A stretch of 64,000 nt of DNA from Aliiglaciecola lipolytica (GTDB taxonomy: Bacteria > Pseudomonadota > Gammaproteobacteria > Enterobacterales > Alteromonadaceae): positions 1 through 64,000 of the forward strand of contig NZ_JAHKPT010000033.1 of assembly GCF_018860635.1 (NCBI RefSeq), read 5' to 3'. The position numbers and the translations under genes are program-made. The notes under the pieces are model-generated. The model made no database searches, was not told the DNA's origin, and was given only the letters and a program-made list of their open reading frames with translations. Below are positions 45,167 to 53,658 of the stretch, piece after piece (within the stretch, counting starts at the first letter, position 1; the number at the start of each line of letters is the position of its first letter).

Positions 45167-46357
45167 ATGAAAAGACAGCCATTGAAAACCATTGGACTCT
45201 TAGCAATGTTAATTGGGTTGGGAGCTTGTCAAACTGCTAATGTAGTGACGTCTGATGATTCATTGCAAAATAAACATGAACCTAAAGTGTCTTTGAGTTG
45301 GCAATCTACTTTATTTACGCCTAGAGAAGTCGCTTCTGTCGATGATATTTTTCAGTTGACACAAAAGCAGCAAGAGGACTTCGAAGCCTATTATTTTGCC
45401 GAAAAAAACGCTCATATTGAAGGACATGAACGTCTCTACAACTATTTAGATATGATTCTGTATGGTTTTGATTACCGAGGGGATACTTATACTGCATCTG
45501 ATGCCCTAACTAAGCACAGTGGTAACTGTCTTTCATTGGCGATTTTAACCACAGCATTGGCAAATTTAGTGGATTTAGACATTCGTTACCAGCGCGTAAA
45601 TGCCGCGCCAATTTATCAGCGCTACCATAACGTGATGACCTTATCGTCGCACGTAAGAACCCATGTCTTTGCGCCGGAAACGGAGGTTAAGGAAAACGAA
45701 ATTGTTGTTGCTAGAAAAAAAATGATAATCGATTACTTCCCAGAAAAGGGAAATGTAAGAGGTGACTTTCTGAATGAATCGCAATTCTTATCAATGTATT
45801 ACCAAAATTTAGCGGGCGATAGTTTAATCGCTAAAGATTATGACCTTACCTATTCGCTGCTAGCTAAAGCAATGGAAATCAACAGTGAAGATCCAGAAAC
45901 GTTAAACACGCTTGCGGTTTTATACAAAAACCTGGGTGACTTAGCGAGGGCTGAGAAAATTTATCATTACGCTTTAAATAACACCTCGGGCTCAGTCAAT
46001 ATTTTAAGCAACTATGCAATGCTACTAACAGAGCAAAACCGACAAGATGAACTATCACGTTTGCAGGAAAAGCTATCGTCCATTGAGGATGATAATCCCT
46101 ATCGTTGGTACGATATCGCTAATCGACATTTTGATAGAGATGAGCTTATCTATGCTTTGCGATATTTTAAAAGGTCGGTTAAAGCCGCTCCATACTTGCA
46201 TGAAGGTTATTTCGGTTTAGCAAAAACCTACTATCAAATGGGCAAAATAGAATCAGCCAAGCAGAATATGGATACAGCGGTGGAATTAGCCTTTACCCCT
46301 CAAGATAAAGTCTTGTATCAGGCAAAATTGAAGGTATTAGCCATAGAAAAAAACTAG
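45167..46357 (+). CDS. TPR lipoprotein with transglutaminase-like core
   Basis: 396 residues. Lipobox IGLGAC puts Cys21 at the mature N-terminus. About 60-195 resembles a transglutaminase/SirB1-like papain fold: the Cys of HSGNCLSLAILTTALANLV, then RTHVFA with a possible catalytic His, then IIDYFPEKG with Asp. About 205-390 is TPR (ETLNTLAVLYKNLGDLARAE and further units). So it is probably a periplasm-facing outer- or inner-membrane lipoprotein. Related proteins in Alteromonadales and Xanthomonadales are uncharacterised. A plausible ribosome binding site (AAGGATAAAG) precedes ATG 45167. Substrate unknown. Confidence 0.78.
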   Translation: MKRQPLKTIGLLAMLIGLGACQTANVVTSDDSLQNKHEPKVSLSWQSTLFTPREVASVDDIFQLTQKQQEDFEAYYFAEKNAHIEGHERLYNYLDMILYGFDYRGDTYTASDALTKHSGNCLSLAILTTALANLVDLDIRYQRVNAAPIYQRYHNVMTLSSHVRTHVFAPETEVKENEIVVARKKMIIDYFPEKGNVRGDFLNESQFLSMYYQNLAGDSLIAKDYDLTYSLLAKAMEINSEDPETLNTLAVLYKNLGDLARAEKIYHYALNNTSGSVNILSNYAMLLTEQNRQDELSRLQEKLSSIEDDNPYRWYDIANRHFDRDELIYALRYFKRSVKAAPYLHEGYFGLAKTYYQMGKIESAKQNMDTAVELAFTPQDKVLYQAKLKVLAIEKN

Positions 46358-46370
46358 TTTCTAAAACCCG

Positions 46371-46727
46371 TTAATTTAACTGTTTTTTTAACAACTGGCC
46401 GTTACGTTCAATTACATCAATCAGCGGAATGAAACCCGCCGGTGTAGATAGGTTTGCAAAACCGTTTGCCATCTCCACCAAAACGTCTCCAAATTTAGAT
46501 TGTCTGCTAGGCTCTGGCGCGTAATCCACAGATAAATTATCGACATTTACCCATGCGGTTGGTCCACCAGATGCAGCAAAAGCGATATCTAATTCTGAGT
46601 GTTTAACCCGTGTTGCTAACTGATATAAATGAATATTCTGGATGACTGTAGAAATGAGTACTCTTTCGTTTTCCACATTAGCCAGCAAGTCCATTAGTTT
46701 ATCTTGTGCGTGAAAAACATAGATCAT
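46371..46727 (-). CDS. Hypothetical protein
   Basis: 118 residues, no signal peptide or membrane segment, no family I recognise. The N-terminus has helical, amphipathic character (QDKLMDLLANVENERVLIST), and the middle an unusual FAASGGPTAWVNVDNLSVDYAP. GAGG about six bases before ATG 46727 supports translation. It follows the small zinc-ribbon gene by 21 bp on the same strand, so the two probably form an operon. It is convergent with the TPR lipoprotein gene, 13 bp apart. Confidence 0.6.
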   Translation of the reverse strand: MIYVFHAQDKLMDLLANVENERVLISTVIQNIHLYQLATRVKHSELDIAFAASGGPTAWVNVDNLSVDYAPEPSRQSKFGDVLVEMANGFANLSTPAGFIPLIDVIERNGQLLKKQLN

Positions 46728-46748
46728 GATTGCCTCGATATCGGTTTG

Positions 46749-46937
46749 TTATCCCATTACAATCACATTTTTATCATTATCGACACCATTGGCAATGATA
46801 ATTTCAAAACTAGACTTGCATTTTTGACAACCCATGGTTTGCGGTTTGTTCATGATTTTGGTTTGATGATTATCGAGGCTATTTGCGGATAAGCAAATAG
46901 GGCACAAACATTCCAATAAAGCTTCTGTTTTAAGCAT
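46749..46937 (-). CDS. Small zinc-ribbon-like protein
   Basis: 62 residues with two CxxC knuckles, CPIC (about 12-15) and CQKC (about 37-40), the layout of a four-Cys zinc ribbon. AAGGAAATGTC before the ATG is a good ribosome binding site. No family is recognised. Small ribbons like this bind nucleic acid or a protein partner; the gene 21 bp downstream (118 residues) is the likely partner gene. Confidence 0.65.
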   Translation of the reverse strand: MLKTEALLECLCPICLSANSLDNHQTKIMNKPQTMGCQKCKSSFEIIIANGVDNDKNVIVMG

Positions 46938-47188
46938 GACATTTCCTTTTGTCTTGTTGGTTTTAAATTTGAATCAGAACAGAGAACCAACTGCGTGCAT
47001 ATTTTGACGGTATTAATTTTTGATGCAAGTGTTTTTGTTGGAATTATGTTCAACTCGGGGCAAGATAACACTCATCAGTCCAGTGAAAATCCCTTTTTAC
47101 CCTCTTTTTGAAGGGTTTTCGAGGACTAGTAGCCCCATGAAATGTGATAACTTAAAATTTAATACCATTTTCAGCGAGCAAATTTAGT

Positions 47189-47416
47189 ATGCCAATTATG
47201 GATACATTCATCGCTTTTTCCATTGCCTCCATAATAATGAGTGTGTCACCAGGCCCGCCAAAGCTGTATATATTGGCCAGAACCATGGCTGATGGACATA
47301 AATCTGGTATTGCGGCTGCCTCTGGAATGGCAATAAATTCATATGTAGTAGTTCATTCCTCTAACTTAATGGATCAAGCTAGAGGAATGCTGAAGGTTGC
47401 GCTTAGTGGAGCTTAA
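47189..47416 (+). pseudogene. Truncated LysE/RhtB-family exporter remnant
   Basis: A 75-residue frame whose first 50 residues match the start of LysE/RhtB exporters: a first transmembrane helix ending in SVSPGPPKLYILARTM and then DGHKSGIAAASGMAIN. Functional members have about 205 residues and six helices, so roughly three quarters is missing. After residue 52 the sequence (VVVHSSNLMDQARGMLKVALSGA) no longer looks like LysE. The end overlaps the 3' end of the convergent ndh gene by 14 bp, so a deletion or rearrangement joined the two. Confidence 0.7.
47354..47389. repeat. 10-bp inverted repeat near the 3' end of ndh
   Basis: CATTCCTCTA and TAGAGGAATG are separated by 16 bp, 14 bp past the ndh stop on the minus strand and inside the lysE remnant. 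It may be a T-poor terminator for ndh or mark a rearrangement joint. Confidence 0.4.
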
Positions 47417-48695
47417 GTTTAGGGCCCACAATATTGCTCACTTTGCGACTTAGTAAAACCAAAATCGCCTTTAACCAGCCGTGCACCGCAAATTGATGCA
47501 TGTTGTACAGTGAAATATAAACCAGTCTTGCCAATCGTCCTTCAATAAACATACTACTACTTACTAGGCTGCCCATCAGACTACCCACGGTACTGTATTT
47601 GCTGAGGTGGACTAATGAACCATAATCCACATATTTGTAGTCTTTCATCACATTGCCGCGGACTATGCCAATGATATTAGCTGCGACTGTATTGGCCATT
47701 TGATGGGCTGATTGTGCTCTAGGTGGTACCCATTTACCGTTGTCCTGCATAAAGCCACAGCAGTCGCCTAAAACAAAAATGGTTTCACAGGTCGTGCTTT
47801 GCAAATGTTTATTAACTAAGATTTGCTGCGCTCTGTTGGTCTCAAATACACCTAATTGTTGAATGAAATCGGGGGCTTTTACACCTGCCGCCCAAACCAG
47901 CAGATCAGCTTCAATAGGCTTGTCGTCTGAGGTGATGAATGCGCCTTTCCTAGCACTTGAAATTCGTGTATTTTCCAACACATCGACACCCAGCTTTGTT
48001 AGTGCGATACGAGCAGAGGTGGCAATACGTTCTGGTAGAGCAGGCAAGATACTTTCACCGGCTTCAATAATACTTATTTTTAATCGTGAAGCTGACATTT
48101 CAGGCATACCATAATTTTTAGCTAAATTTGCCACATGATGTAATTCGGCAGCTAATTCAGTACCTGTTGCACCGCCTCCAACAATGGCAATACTCAACTT
48201 TGCTGAATCAGACTTTTCTTGATTAATTCGCAAAAGCTGATTTAACAGTGCTTTATGGAAACGTTCCGCTTGAGATAGAGAATCTAAAAAGAAACTGTGC
48301 TCGGCAACACCTGGGGTACCAAAATCATTACTAACGCTACCAACGGCTAGCACTAAATAGTCGTAGTTGATGGTTCGTTCTTTTAGCAATAACTCACCAG
48401 CATCGTCATACAAGGGGTCAAGATAAATAGTTTTATTCTCAGCATCCACGTTACTCATTGTGCCTAACTGAAAATGATACCCAAATCGAGCTGCATGCAT
48501 TCGGTAATCCACACCATCTGAGTTTTTATCAATCACTCCAGCGGCCACCTCATGCAACAAGGGTTTCCATAGGTGTGTTTGGTTTCGATCAACCAAGGTG
48601 ATGTGGGCTAATCCTTTCTTGCCTAACTTTTTACTTAACTTACTAACAAGTTCGAGTCCGCCGGCGCCTCCGCCAACAATGACAATTCTTAACAT
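47403..48695 (-). CDS. ndh: Type II NADH:quinone oxidoreductase (NDH-2)
   Basis: 430 residues from ATG 48695, with AGGA upstream; the open frame reaches 48731. Two Rossmann folds are visible: FAD-binding IVIVGGGAGGLELVSKL at residues 3-19 and NADH-binding IAIVGGGATGTELAAEL (about 168-184). LADLLVWAAGVKAP-type and FVLGDCCGFMQ blocks are typical of NDH-2, and the C-terminal amphipathic helices (about 390-430) anchor it to the inner membrane. It passes electrons from NADH to quinone without pumping protons. Its neighbour soxR and nearby fpr and bd oxidase make this a redox-related region. Confidence 0.92.
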   Translation of the reverse strand: MLRIVIVGGGAGGLELVSKLSKKLGKKGLAHITLVDRNQTHLWKPLLHEVAAGVIDKNSDGVDYRMHAARFGYHFQLGTMSNVDAENKTIYLDPLYDDAGELLLKERTINYDYLVLAVGSVSNDFGTPGVAEHSFFLDSLSQAERFHKALLNQLLRINQEKSDSAKLSIAIVGGGATGTELAAELHHVANLAKNYGMPEMSASRLKISIIEAGESILPALPERIATSARIALTKLGVDVLENTRISSARKGAFITSDDKPIEADLLVWAAGVKAPDFIQQLGVFETNRAQQILVNKHLQSTTCETIFVLGDCCGFMQDNGKWVPPRAQSAHQMANTVAANIIGIVRGNVMKDYKYVDYGSLVHLSKYSTVGSLMGSLVSSSMFIEGRLARLVYISLYNMHQFAVHGWLKAILVLLSRKVSNIVGPKLKLH

Positions 48696-48841
48696 ATTGA
48701 TTCCTAAATAGTATTTTGAAATTGGTGGCAAACAAAAAAGACGGTATTGAAGTCAGAAGAAGAGCGCCAAAGCGTGACATGAATGAGCTGATTACCGGAA
48801 AAATGCCTTACCTGAATCATGCCAAATAAAGCGTAAAAAGT

Positions 48842-49309
48842 CTATGTATTATCCTTCAGATCAGATGATCTCTGGCGGTCTAAGAGCACGGGGCCAGGAC
48901 CTTCAATGGCGAGGTTATCTTGGGGGTTATATATAGGGCAAGATTTCATCGATAAGCAGCCGCAGCCGATACAGCCGTCTAACGAATCTTTTAGTTTTAT
49001 CATGCTTTGAATGCGCGCTTCTAACTGTTGTTGCCAATTCCGAGATAGCTTGGCCCAATCTTGTTTTGTCGGCGTTCTTGACTGAGGTAAGGTTGCAAAA
49101 GTGAGTTTAATGTCTTGTAGACTGATGCCTATTTTTTGGGCGGCTTTTATCACCGAGACTCGTCTTAAAACATCCGCTTTATAACGTCGTTGATTTCCTG
49201 AATTACGCCAACTTTGAATGAGACCCTTTTGTTCGTAGAAATGCAGCGTTGATACTTTTACACCGCAGCGTTTGGCCACAAACCCAACGCTTAGCTCTCT
49301 TTCGGCCAT
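48842..49309 (-). CDS. soxR: Redox-sensitive transcriptional activator SoxR
   Basis: 155 residues, MerR family: the HTH (GFVAKRCGVKVSTLHFYEQKGLI), the dimerisation helix, and the [2Fe-2S] ligand set C113-x2-C116-x-C118-x5-C124 that defines SoxR. Redox-cycling agents oxidise the cluster and switch on promoters with an overlong spacer. A perfect SoxR box lies 49 bp upstream, in the divergent promoter at 49354-49384. There is no soxS gene in the window, which fits the non-enteric pattern where SoxR acts directly on a few target genes. Confidence 0.96.
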   Translation of the reverse strand: MAERELSVGFVAKRCGVKVSTLHFYEQKGLIQSWRNSGNQRRYKADVLRRVSVIKAAQKIGISLQDIKLTFATLPQSRTPTKQDWAKLSRNWQQQLEARIQSMIKLKDSLDGCIGCGCLSMKSCPIYNPQDNLAIEGPGPVLLDRQRSSDLKDNT

Positions 49310-49353
49310 GATGATTCCTTTTGTCGTTTTTTAAAGAATATGAAAAAAAGTCC

Positions 49354-49384
49354 TTTACCTCAAGTTAACTTGAGGATTTATTCT
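49354..49384 (+). promoter_or_regulatory. SoxR-controlled promoter with perfect SoxR box
   Basis: The -35 TTTACC (49354-49359) and -10 TATTCT (49379-49384) are 19 bp apart, the overlong spacing of MerR/SoxR promoters. The spacer region carries the perfect 18-bp palindrome CCTCAAGTTAACTTGAGG (49358-49375), which is the same as the E. coli soxS operator. It points toward the 48-residue ORF and the VOC gene; the SoxR gene itself is divergent and may be autorepressed. Confidence 0.93.
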
Positions 49385-49424
49385 GTGCTCATAGACAACA
49401 AAACATATAACTTTGGAGAGCATC

Positions 49425-49571
49425 ATGCAGACACCTCAAGAAAATCAATTACCAACAAAACAACAGCAAACTCGAAAACTATTACAGTTCAAACCTTGTA
49501 TAGCCAAAACATCAACTATTCGTTTAGACAATTTTTTAAGTTTGTTTAATAACACAATGAAATTAAAGTGA
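49425..49571 (+). CDS. Unlisted 48-residue small protein, first gene of the SoxR-driven transcript
   Basis: The ATG at 49425 is preceded by GGAGAG (five to six bases away), about 40 bp downstream of the SoxR -10. The frame encodes a Gln/Thr/Lys-rich, basic protein starting MQTPQENQLPTKQQQ, with one Cys, and stops at TGA 49569. That stop overlaps the GTGAGG ribosome binding site of the VOC gene, so translation is likely coupled. No signal peptide or membrane segment. No family recognised. It could be a leader peptide, a small stress protein or a by-product; the strong ribosome binding site and its position argue for real translation. Confidence 0.6.
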   Translation: MQTPQENQLPTKQQQTRKLLQFKPCIAKTSTIRLDNFLSLFNNTMKLK

Positions 49572-49580
49572 GGTATGCAA

Positions 49581-50003
49581 ATGATCCGTTTAGAACATAT
49601 CAATATTGTCGTCAAAGACATGCAAGAAACATTAAATTTTTATCAAGCCGCGTTTCCACACTGGTCTATTCGCCACCAAGGCAATGCTAATTGGTATGGA
49701 ACCCAAAGAAATTGGCTACATTTGGGCGATGAATATAACTATCTTACGTTCAACGACAATGGAAGCGGTGAAAATAGGGACTTAAAAGGTAGTCAATTAG
49801 GGCTGGCCCATATGGCGTTTGAGGTAAGGGATATTTCGGCACTTTTAACTCGAATGCAAAGTGCTGGTTTCGAACCCCACAACCTAGGCGCTAAAAATCA
49901 ATTTAGAAAAAACATGTATTTTATTGATCCGAGCGGCTTTGAAATAGAATTTGTCGAATATCTATCAGACATACCCAGTCAAAGGAATAACGCCGACGAT
50001 TAA
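49581..50003 (+). CDS. VOC (glyoxalase/bleomycin resistance) family protein, SoxR-controlled
   Basis: 140 residues from ATG 49581, seven bases after GAGG; ATG 49575 is too close to the ribosome binding site. Two beta-alpha-beta-beta-beta VOC modules: MIRLEHINIVVKDMQETLNFY and GLAHMAFEVRDISALLTRMQ, ending FIDPSGFEIEFVEY. Metal ligand candidates are His in LEHINI, His in LAHMAF and Glu in EIEFVE. Substrate unknown. It lies behind the SoxR promoter, so it is probably induced by redox-cycling compounds and may modify or bind one of them. Confidence 0.85.
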   Translation: MIRLEHINIVVKDMQETLNFYQAAFPHWSIRHQGNANWYGTQRNWLHLGDEYNYLTFNDNGSGENRDLKGSQLGLAHMAFEVRDISALLTRMQSAGFEPHNLGAKNQFRKNMYFIDPSGFEIEFVEYLSDIPSQRNNADD

Positions 50004-50046
50004 CTAAGTGGAAAAGTTCGCTGGCATAGGTTGATGGATGTGACAC

Positions 50047-50060
50047 GGGGGCTAACCCCC
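50047..50060. terminator. GGGGG-CTAA-CCCCC hairpin between convergent VOC genes
   Basis: A perfect five-base-pair GC stem between two convergent genes. T-runs are poor on both sides, so terminator function is possible but unproven. Confidence 0.4.
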
Positions 50061-50068
50061 TTATCACT

Positions 50069-50458
50069 TTAATCTTGGTACACTTCTAATGGTAAGTTGT
50101 CAGGATCGGCGAAAAAGGTAAACTCCCGGTTTGTATATTCATCAATTCGAATCGGCTCGGGAATAATACCTTTGGTCCGCAAATAATCGCAAAAATCACT
50201 TACCGAATCGACTTTAAAAGCCAAATGTCTGAGTCCCTGAGCTTCCGGTCTAGAGGGCCGTTGAGGGGCTCCGGGAAATGAAAACAGTTCGATTTGGCTG
50301 CCATCAGGAAGTGCTAAGTCGAGTTTGTATGAGTCTCGCTGAGCACGGTAATTTTCTGCAACTATTTGAAATCCTAAAATATCAGTATAAAAGGCTTTAG
50401 AATGCGCATAGTTGCTACAAATAATTGCCACATGATGAAAGCCTTTTAATTTAGTCAT
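50069..50458 (-). CDS. gloA2: VOC-family metalloprotein GloA2/YaeR
   Basis: 129 residues, the same length as E. coli YaeR and alike across its length: GFHHVAIICSNYAHSKAFYTD-type start (HHVAIICSNY, SKAFYTDILGF), then RAQRDSYKLDLALPDG, ELFSFPGAP, RPSRPEAQGLRHLAFKVD and FFADPDNLPLEVYQD. Metal ligands would be His9 (or His8), Glu in IELFSF, His in LRHLAF and Glu in LEVYQD. YaeR-type proteins are related to glyoxalase I but their physiological substrate is not settled. It lies 17 bp downstream of the amylase gene on the same strand. Confidence 0.88.
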   Translation of the reverse strand: MTKLKGFHHVAIICSNYAHSKAFYTDILGFQIVAENYRAQRDSYKLDLALPDGSQIELFSFPGAPQRPSRPEAQGLRHLAFKVDSVSDFCDYLRTKGIIPEPIRIDEYTNREFTFFADPDNLPLEVYQD

Positions 50459-50475
50459 ACTCGTCTCTGAATAAG

Positions 50476-52590
50476 TTAATTGATGTGGTTGATAGTACGT
50501 TCAACATCTGTATTTTTTTCAAGGGAAAAAGTATGTACTACGCTTTTTCCTTGCCAATCGCTAATCGAAACTCGAATATCCTTGGCTGCCAGCCGGATAA
50601 ATTTTTGCTTATCAATAATGGCTGAATATGGCGGGGTGTTATCTTTGGCGACTAATTCATATTCGCCTTGTTGATTGCTAATTTCAGTGGTTACTTCAAA
50701 CAGTGGTAATGGGCTTGAAACTTGTTCAGCAAGTCGGTAGTCAAAACGTATTACACGCCCTTGAGATTCCGTTCCTAAAAATTCCAGTTCTACTAACTCG
50801 GTATTCTCAATGGCTGAATTTGCTTTTAAAACTGTATAGCTAAGAGCTGGCAAGGTAATTAGTATGTCATTGTTATCCATACTAAATTTTCTGCTACCAT
50901 CTATCCATTGATAGCCGTCACTGCTGGCTTTTAACCTAATAGTTTGCGGCTGATTAGTTGGATTGAAGGCCAGTAAATATTCTGTAGAGTCTTGTTTATC
51001 CACTCTGGATATTGCAAAAGCATATTCACTACCTTCGCTGGCGCGGTTAAAGGCGAATCCACGACGCAAAGTAGGGTGATCCATACGCAGTTGTGCTAGT
51101 TTTTGCAAAGCGCGATATATTGGGTGGTTTTGATCAAAGTTCTCCGTTGCCGTTGTTGCTTCTGTGCCAAGTAAATCCAATTCATTATAGGCAGCTACTT
51201 TTGAAGCAAACATATCTTCTCGTGCGCCAACATCGCCCCCAGTGCCAACAAAGCCTTGTTCATCACCATAATAGACCACCGGAATGCCACGAGATAAGTA
51301 CATGAAAGCATGAGAGAGTATATCTCGCTTGAGCTTTTCTTCTGCACTGGCATTAGGCAAACTTTGATTGATAAAAAATCCGGCCCTTCCCATATCGTGA
51401 TTTCCTAAAAAATTCATTAATAAATCAGATTGACTGTCATTGTCGTTGTAAAAGTCATCATTTTCAAAAAGCTGATAGATTTCTTGAGCCGGCTTATTTC
51501 GATAAAATACATTGGCGGTCGCGTCCTGAAATCCAAAGTCGAGGACCGAAGGCATTTTACCCAAAGTTGTATAGCTACTTAGTTCTATAGGATCCGCACT
51601 GTATACTTCACCAAAAATATGAAAGTTAGGTATGCCTTGTTGTTTTGCATGGTTTAAAATTGCCGGACTAAACGAAGACCAAAACACCATATCCACGTGT
51701 TTTACGGTGTCGATTCGAAAACCATCAGGTTTGAATTCGCTAATAATGTTTTTATAAATTTCGATCATACCGGCAATCACTTGTGGATCTTTTGTATTTA
51801 AGTCGTCAAGCCCTGCAAAGTCACCGTTAATTGCGCTCTCGCCTTGCCATATACTATCACCCTGATTGTTATAGTATTTAGGGTCATTCAGCCACGCGGG
51901 AACTTTCACATTTTCGTTGCCTGCAGGCACAAATGCTGTGTACTTGTCGCCACTTTCTAATTGCGTTTTGGATTTATAAGGGCAGGTCCTTTCGTCTATA
52001 AAACTGCCGTCTGAGTTATGACACTCTTGATAACTGATAACATCCGCAGTGTGATTAGTAATGATGTCGAAAAATATTTTGATACCCTTATCATGAGCAG
52101 CGCTTATTAAATCCTTAAGGTCTTGGTTGCTGCCAAAATGCGGGTCGATTTGGGTAAAGTCGAGAATCCAGTAACCGTGATGAGCATAACCATCGGATTG
52201 AATTGCTTTGTTGCGTAAAATCGGTGTCATCCAGATTGCACTGATCCCGAGTTCCTTCAGGTAATCTAATTTTTGCTCTAATCCTTTGATATCACCGCCA
52301 TGAAATCCTTTAATGTCATCAATACTATATCCACCTTGGGAGATTGGAATGGATTTTGAACCCATATCGTTATCGGGATTGCCATTGTAAAAACGGTCAG
52401 GCATAACGAAGTAAAAAATATCGTCGCGCACATCTCGATTTAAATAGTCGTCGTAAATATCAGGGAAAGATAAAGTTATTGGATCTGATATGACTTTTTG
52501 CGTACCTGATGAGGGCAGCTCTTGCTTGGAACAAGCAAATAAAAGAGAGCAACTGAATATCAGAGTAAGTAGGGTATTTAGGTATTTCAT
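50476..52590 (-). CDS. GH13 alpha-amylase family lipoprotein
   Basis: 704 residues. A signal peptide with lipobox LLFAC (Cys20) indicates a lipid-anchored enzyme facing the periplasm or outside. The (beta/alpha)8 barrel spans about 50-545 with all four GH13 regions: DIITNHT, GFRIDTVKHV (nucleophile Asp), FGEVYSADP (acid/base Glu) and FLGNHDMGR (third Asp). A beta-sandwich C-domain follows (about 550-620), plus an extra domain of about 75 residues (RLAEQVSSPLPLFEVTTEIS to the end). It should hydrolyse starch, glycogen or related glucans into oligosaccharides. No maltose transporter or regulator is adjacent. ATG 52590 has AGAGAG upstream. Confidence 0.92.
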   Translation of the reverse strand: MKYLNTLLTLIFSCSLLFACSKQELPSSGTQKVISDPITLSFPDIYDDYLNRDVRDDIFYFVMPDRFYNGNPDNDMGSKSIPISQGGYSIDDIKGFHGGDIKGLEQKLDYLKELGISAIWMTPILRNKAIQSDGYAHHGYWILDFTQIDPHFGSNQDLKDLISAAHDKGIKIFFDIITNHTADVISYQECHNSDGSFIDERTCPYKSKTQLESGDKYTAFVPAGNENVKVPAWLNDPKYYNNQGDSIWQGESAINGDFAGLDDLNTKDPQVIAGMIEIYKNIISEFKPDGFRIDTVKHVDMVFWSSFSPAILNHAKQQGIPNFHIFGEVYSADPIELSSYTTLGKMPSVLDFGFQDATANVFYRNKPAQEIYQLFENDDFYNDNDSQSDLLMNFLGNHDMGRAGFFINQSLPNASAEEKLKRDILSHAFMYLSRGIPVVYYGDEQGFVGTGGDVGAREDMFASKVAAYNELDLLGTEATTATENFDQNHPIYRALQKLAQLRMDHPTLRRGFAFNRASEGSEYAFAISRVDKQDSTEYLLAFNPTNQPQTIRLKASSDGYQWIDGSRKFSMDNNDILITLPALSYTVLKANSAIENTELVELEFLGTESQGRVIRFDYRLAEQVSSPLPLFEVTTEISNQQGEYELVAKDNTPPYSAIIDKQKFIRLAAKDIRVSISDWQGKSVVHTFSLEKNTDVERTINHIN

Positions 52591-52608
52591 AATGGGCTCT
52601 CTTTAAGG

Positions 52609-53580
52609 TTAAGGTAATTCACAACCACGGGCTGTTACAAACAGTGAATACCAATGTTCCCTTGTTAGTTCAAATTGTGACGCTTGGCTACAGGCTTGAA
52701 TTCTCAGTGGATTGGTTGTGCCAATAATGGGTTGGATTTTCGCTGGGTGGCGCATTAAAAAAGCCAACAAAATCGCCTCTGCAGAGGTTTGGTAATCTGC
52801 TGCTAGTTTACTGACTAAATCTGCGGTCTGCTGAATATGATGTGGTTGATTTGTTAAACTCTTGCCAGACAAGGTGCCTTGGCAAAGGCTTCCCCAGGCT
52901 TGTACTTGAACATTGTTGAGTTGGCAATATTCCATAGTACCGCTAGGAAAGGATAGGTCTTTTGCCTGAGGATGGTTAGCCAGCACAACATCCTCTAAGA
53001 AATCTAAATGGGTTAGATTCAATTCAATTTGGTTGGCAACCAAAGGCATGTCTAACGCCGATTGCAATAGTTTCATTTGATGGGAATTTTGATTGGATAC
53101 ACCAAATTGTTTTACTTTGCCACTGGCTTTGAGTATCGAAAATGCCTCGGCGACTTCATCGGCTTGCATCAATGGATCTGGGCGGTGCAGCAGGAAAATA
53201 TCAATATATTCAGTATTGAGTCGGTTGAGGATCCCGTCTACAGATTTTAAAATGTAGTGTTTTGAAAAGTCGAATCGTTTTGGGCCTTTTTCATCTTCAA
53301 AAACAATTCCACATTTAGATTGCAGTAGGATATTTTCGCGTAATTCAGGGCGTGCTTTTAATACTTCACCAAAAACCTGTTCTGCTTTTCCCATGGTGTA
53401 AATATCAGCATGATCAAAACTGTTAATTCCACAATCTAATGCCGCGTCAACCGCAGTATGTGCCTGTGTAACATGTTTAGATTCAAATGGAGCTGTGCCC
53501 CAAGATCCACCTAATCCCATACAGCCTAGGGATATCTGACTCATGCTTGGAAAATACGAATTCAACGGTATTTGTTTCAT
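52609..53580 (-). CDS. Aldo/keto reductase (YdhF-like)
   Basis: 323 residues with the AKR barrel: LGCMGLGGSWG at the start, NSFDHADIYTMGKAEQVFGE with catalytic Asp and Tyr, SKCGIV with catalytic Lys, and YIDIFLLHRPDPLM with catalytic His. The NADPH site is QPIIGTTNPLRIQAC near the end. The order and the GSLCQGTLSG block resemble E. coli YdhF. Substrate is unknown. It is 18 bp upstream of the amylase gene on the same strand and may be co-transcribed with it, but a link to glucan metabolism is only a guess. Confidence 0.88.
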   Translation of the reverse strand: MKQIPLNSYFPSMSQISLGCMGLGGSWGTAPFESKHVTQAHTAVDAALDCGINSFDHADIYTMGKAEQVFGEVLKARPELRENILLQSKCGIVFEDEKGPKRFDFSKHYILKSVDGILNRLNTEYIDIFLLHRPDPLMQADEVAEAFSILKASGKVKQFGVSNQNSHQMKLLQSALDMPLVANQIELNLTHLDFLEDVVLANHPQAKDLSFPSGTMEYCQLNNVQVQAWGSLCQGTLSGKSLTNQPHHIQQTADLVSKLAADYQTSAEAILLAFLMRHPAKIQPIIGTTNPLRIQACSQASQFELTREHWYSLFVTARGCELP

Positions 53581-53658
53581 GCCAACGTCTTTTAAAATGA
53601 AATAATTCAGTCATTCTAATCAGTTTACAAAAAGATTACATTGAATACGTATGCGTTA

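Noticed and set aside
46940-47150. T-rich ACCCT..AGGGT hairpin as a terminator
   Set aside because: No gene ends there on either strand, and the stem is only five base pairs.
49340-49549. 69-residue plus-strand frame starting at 49340
   Set aside because: Its start lies upstream of and across the SoxR promoter, so the promoter would not transcribe it; the frame from 49425 has the ribosome binding site.
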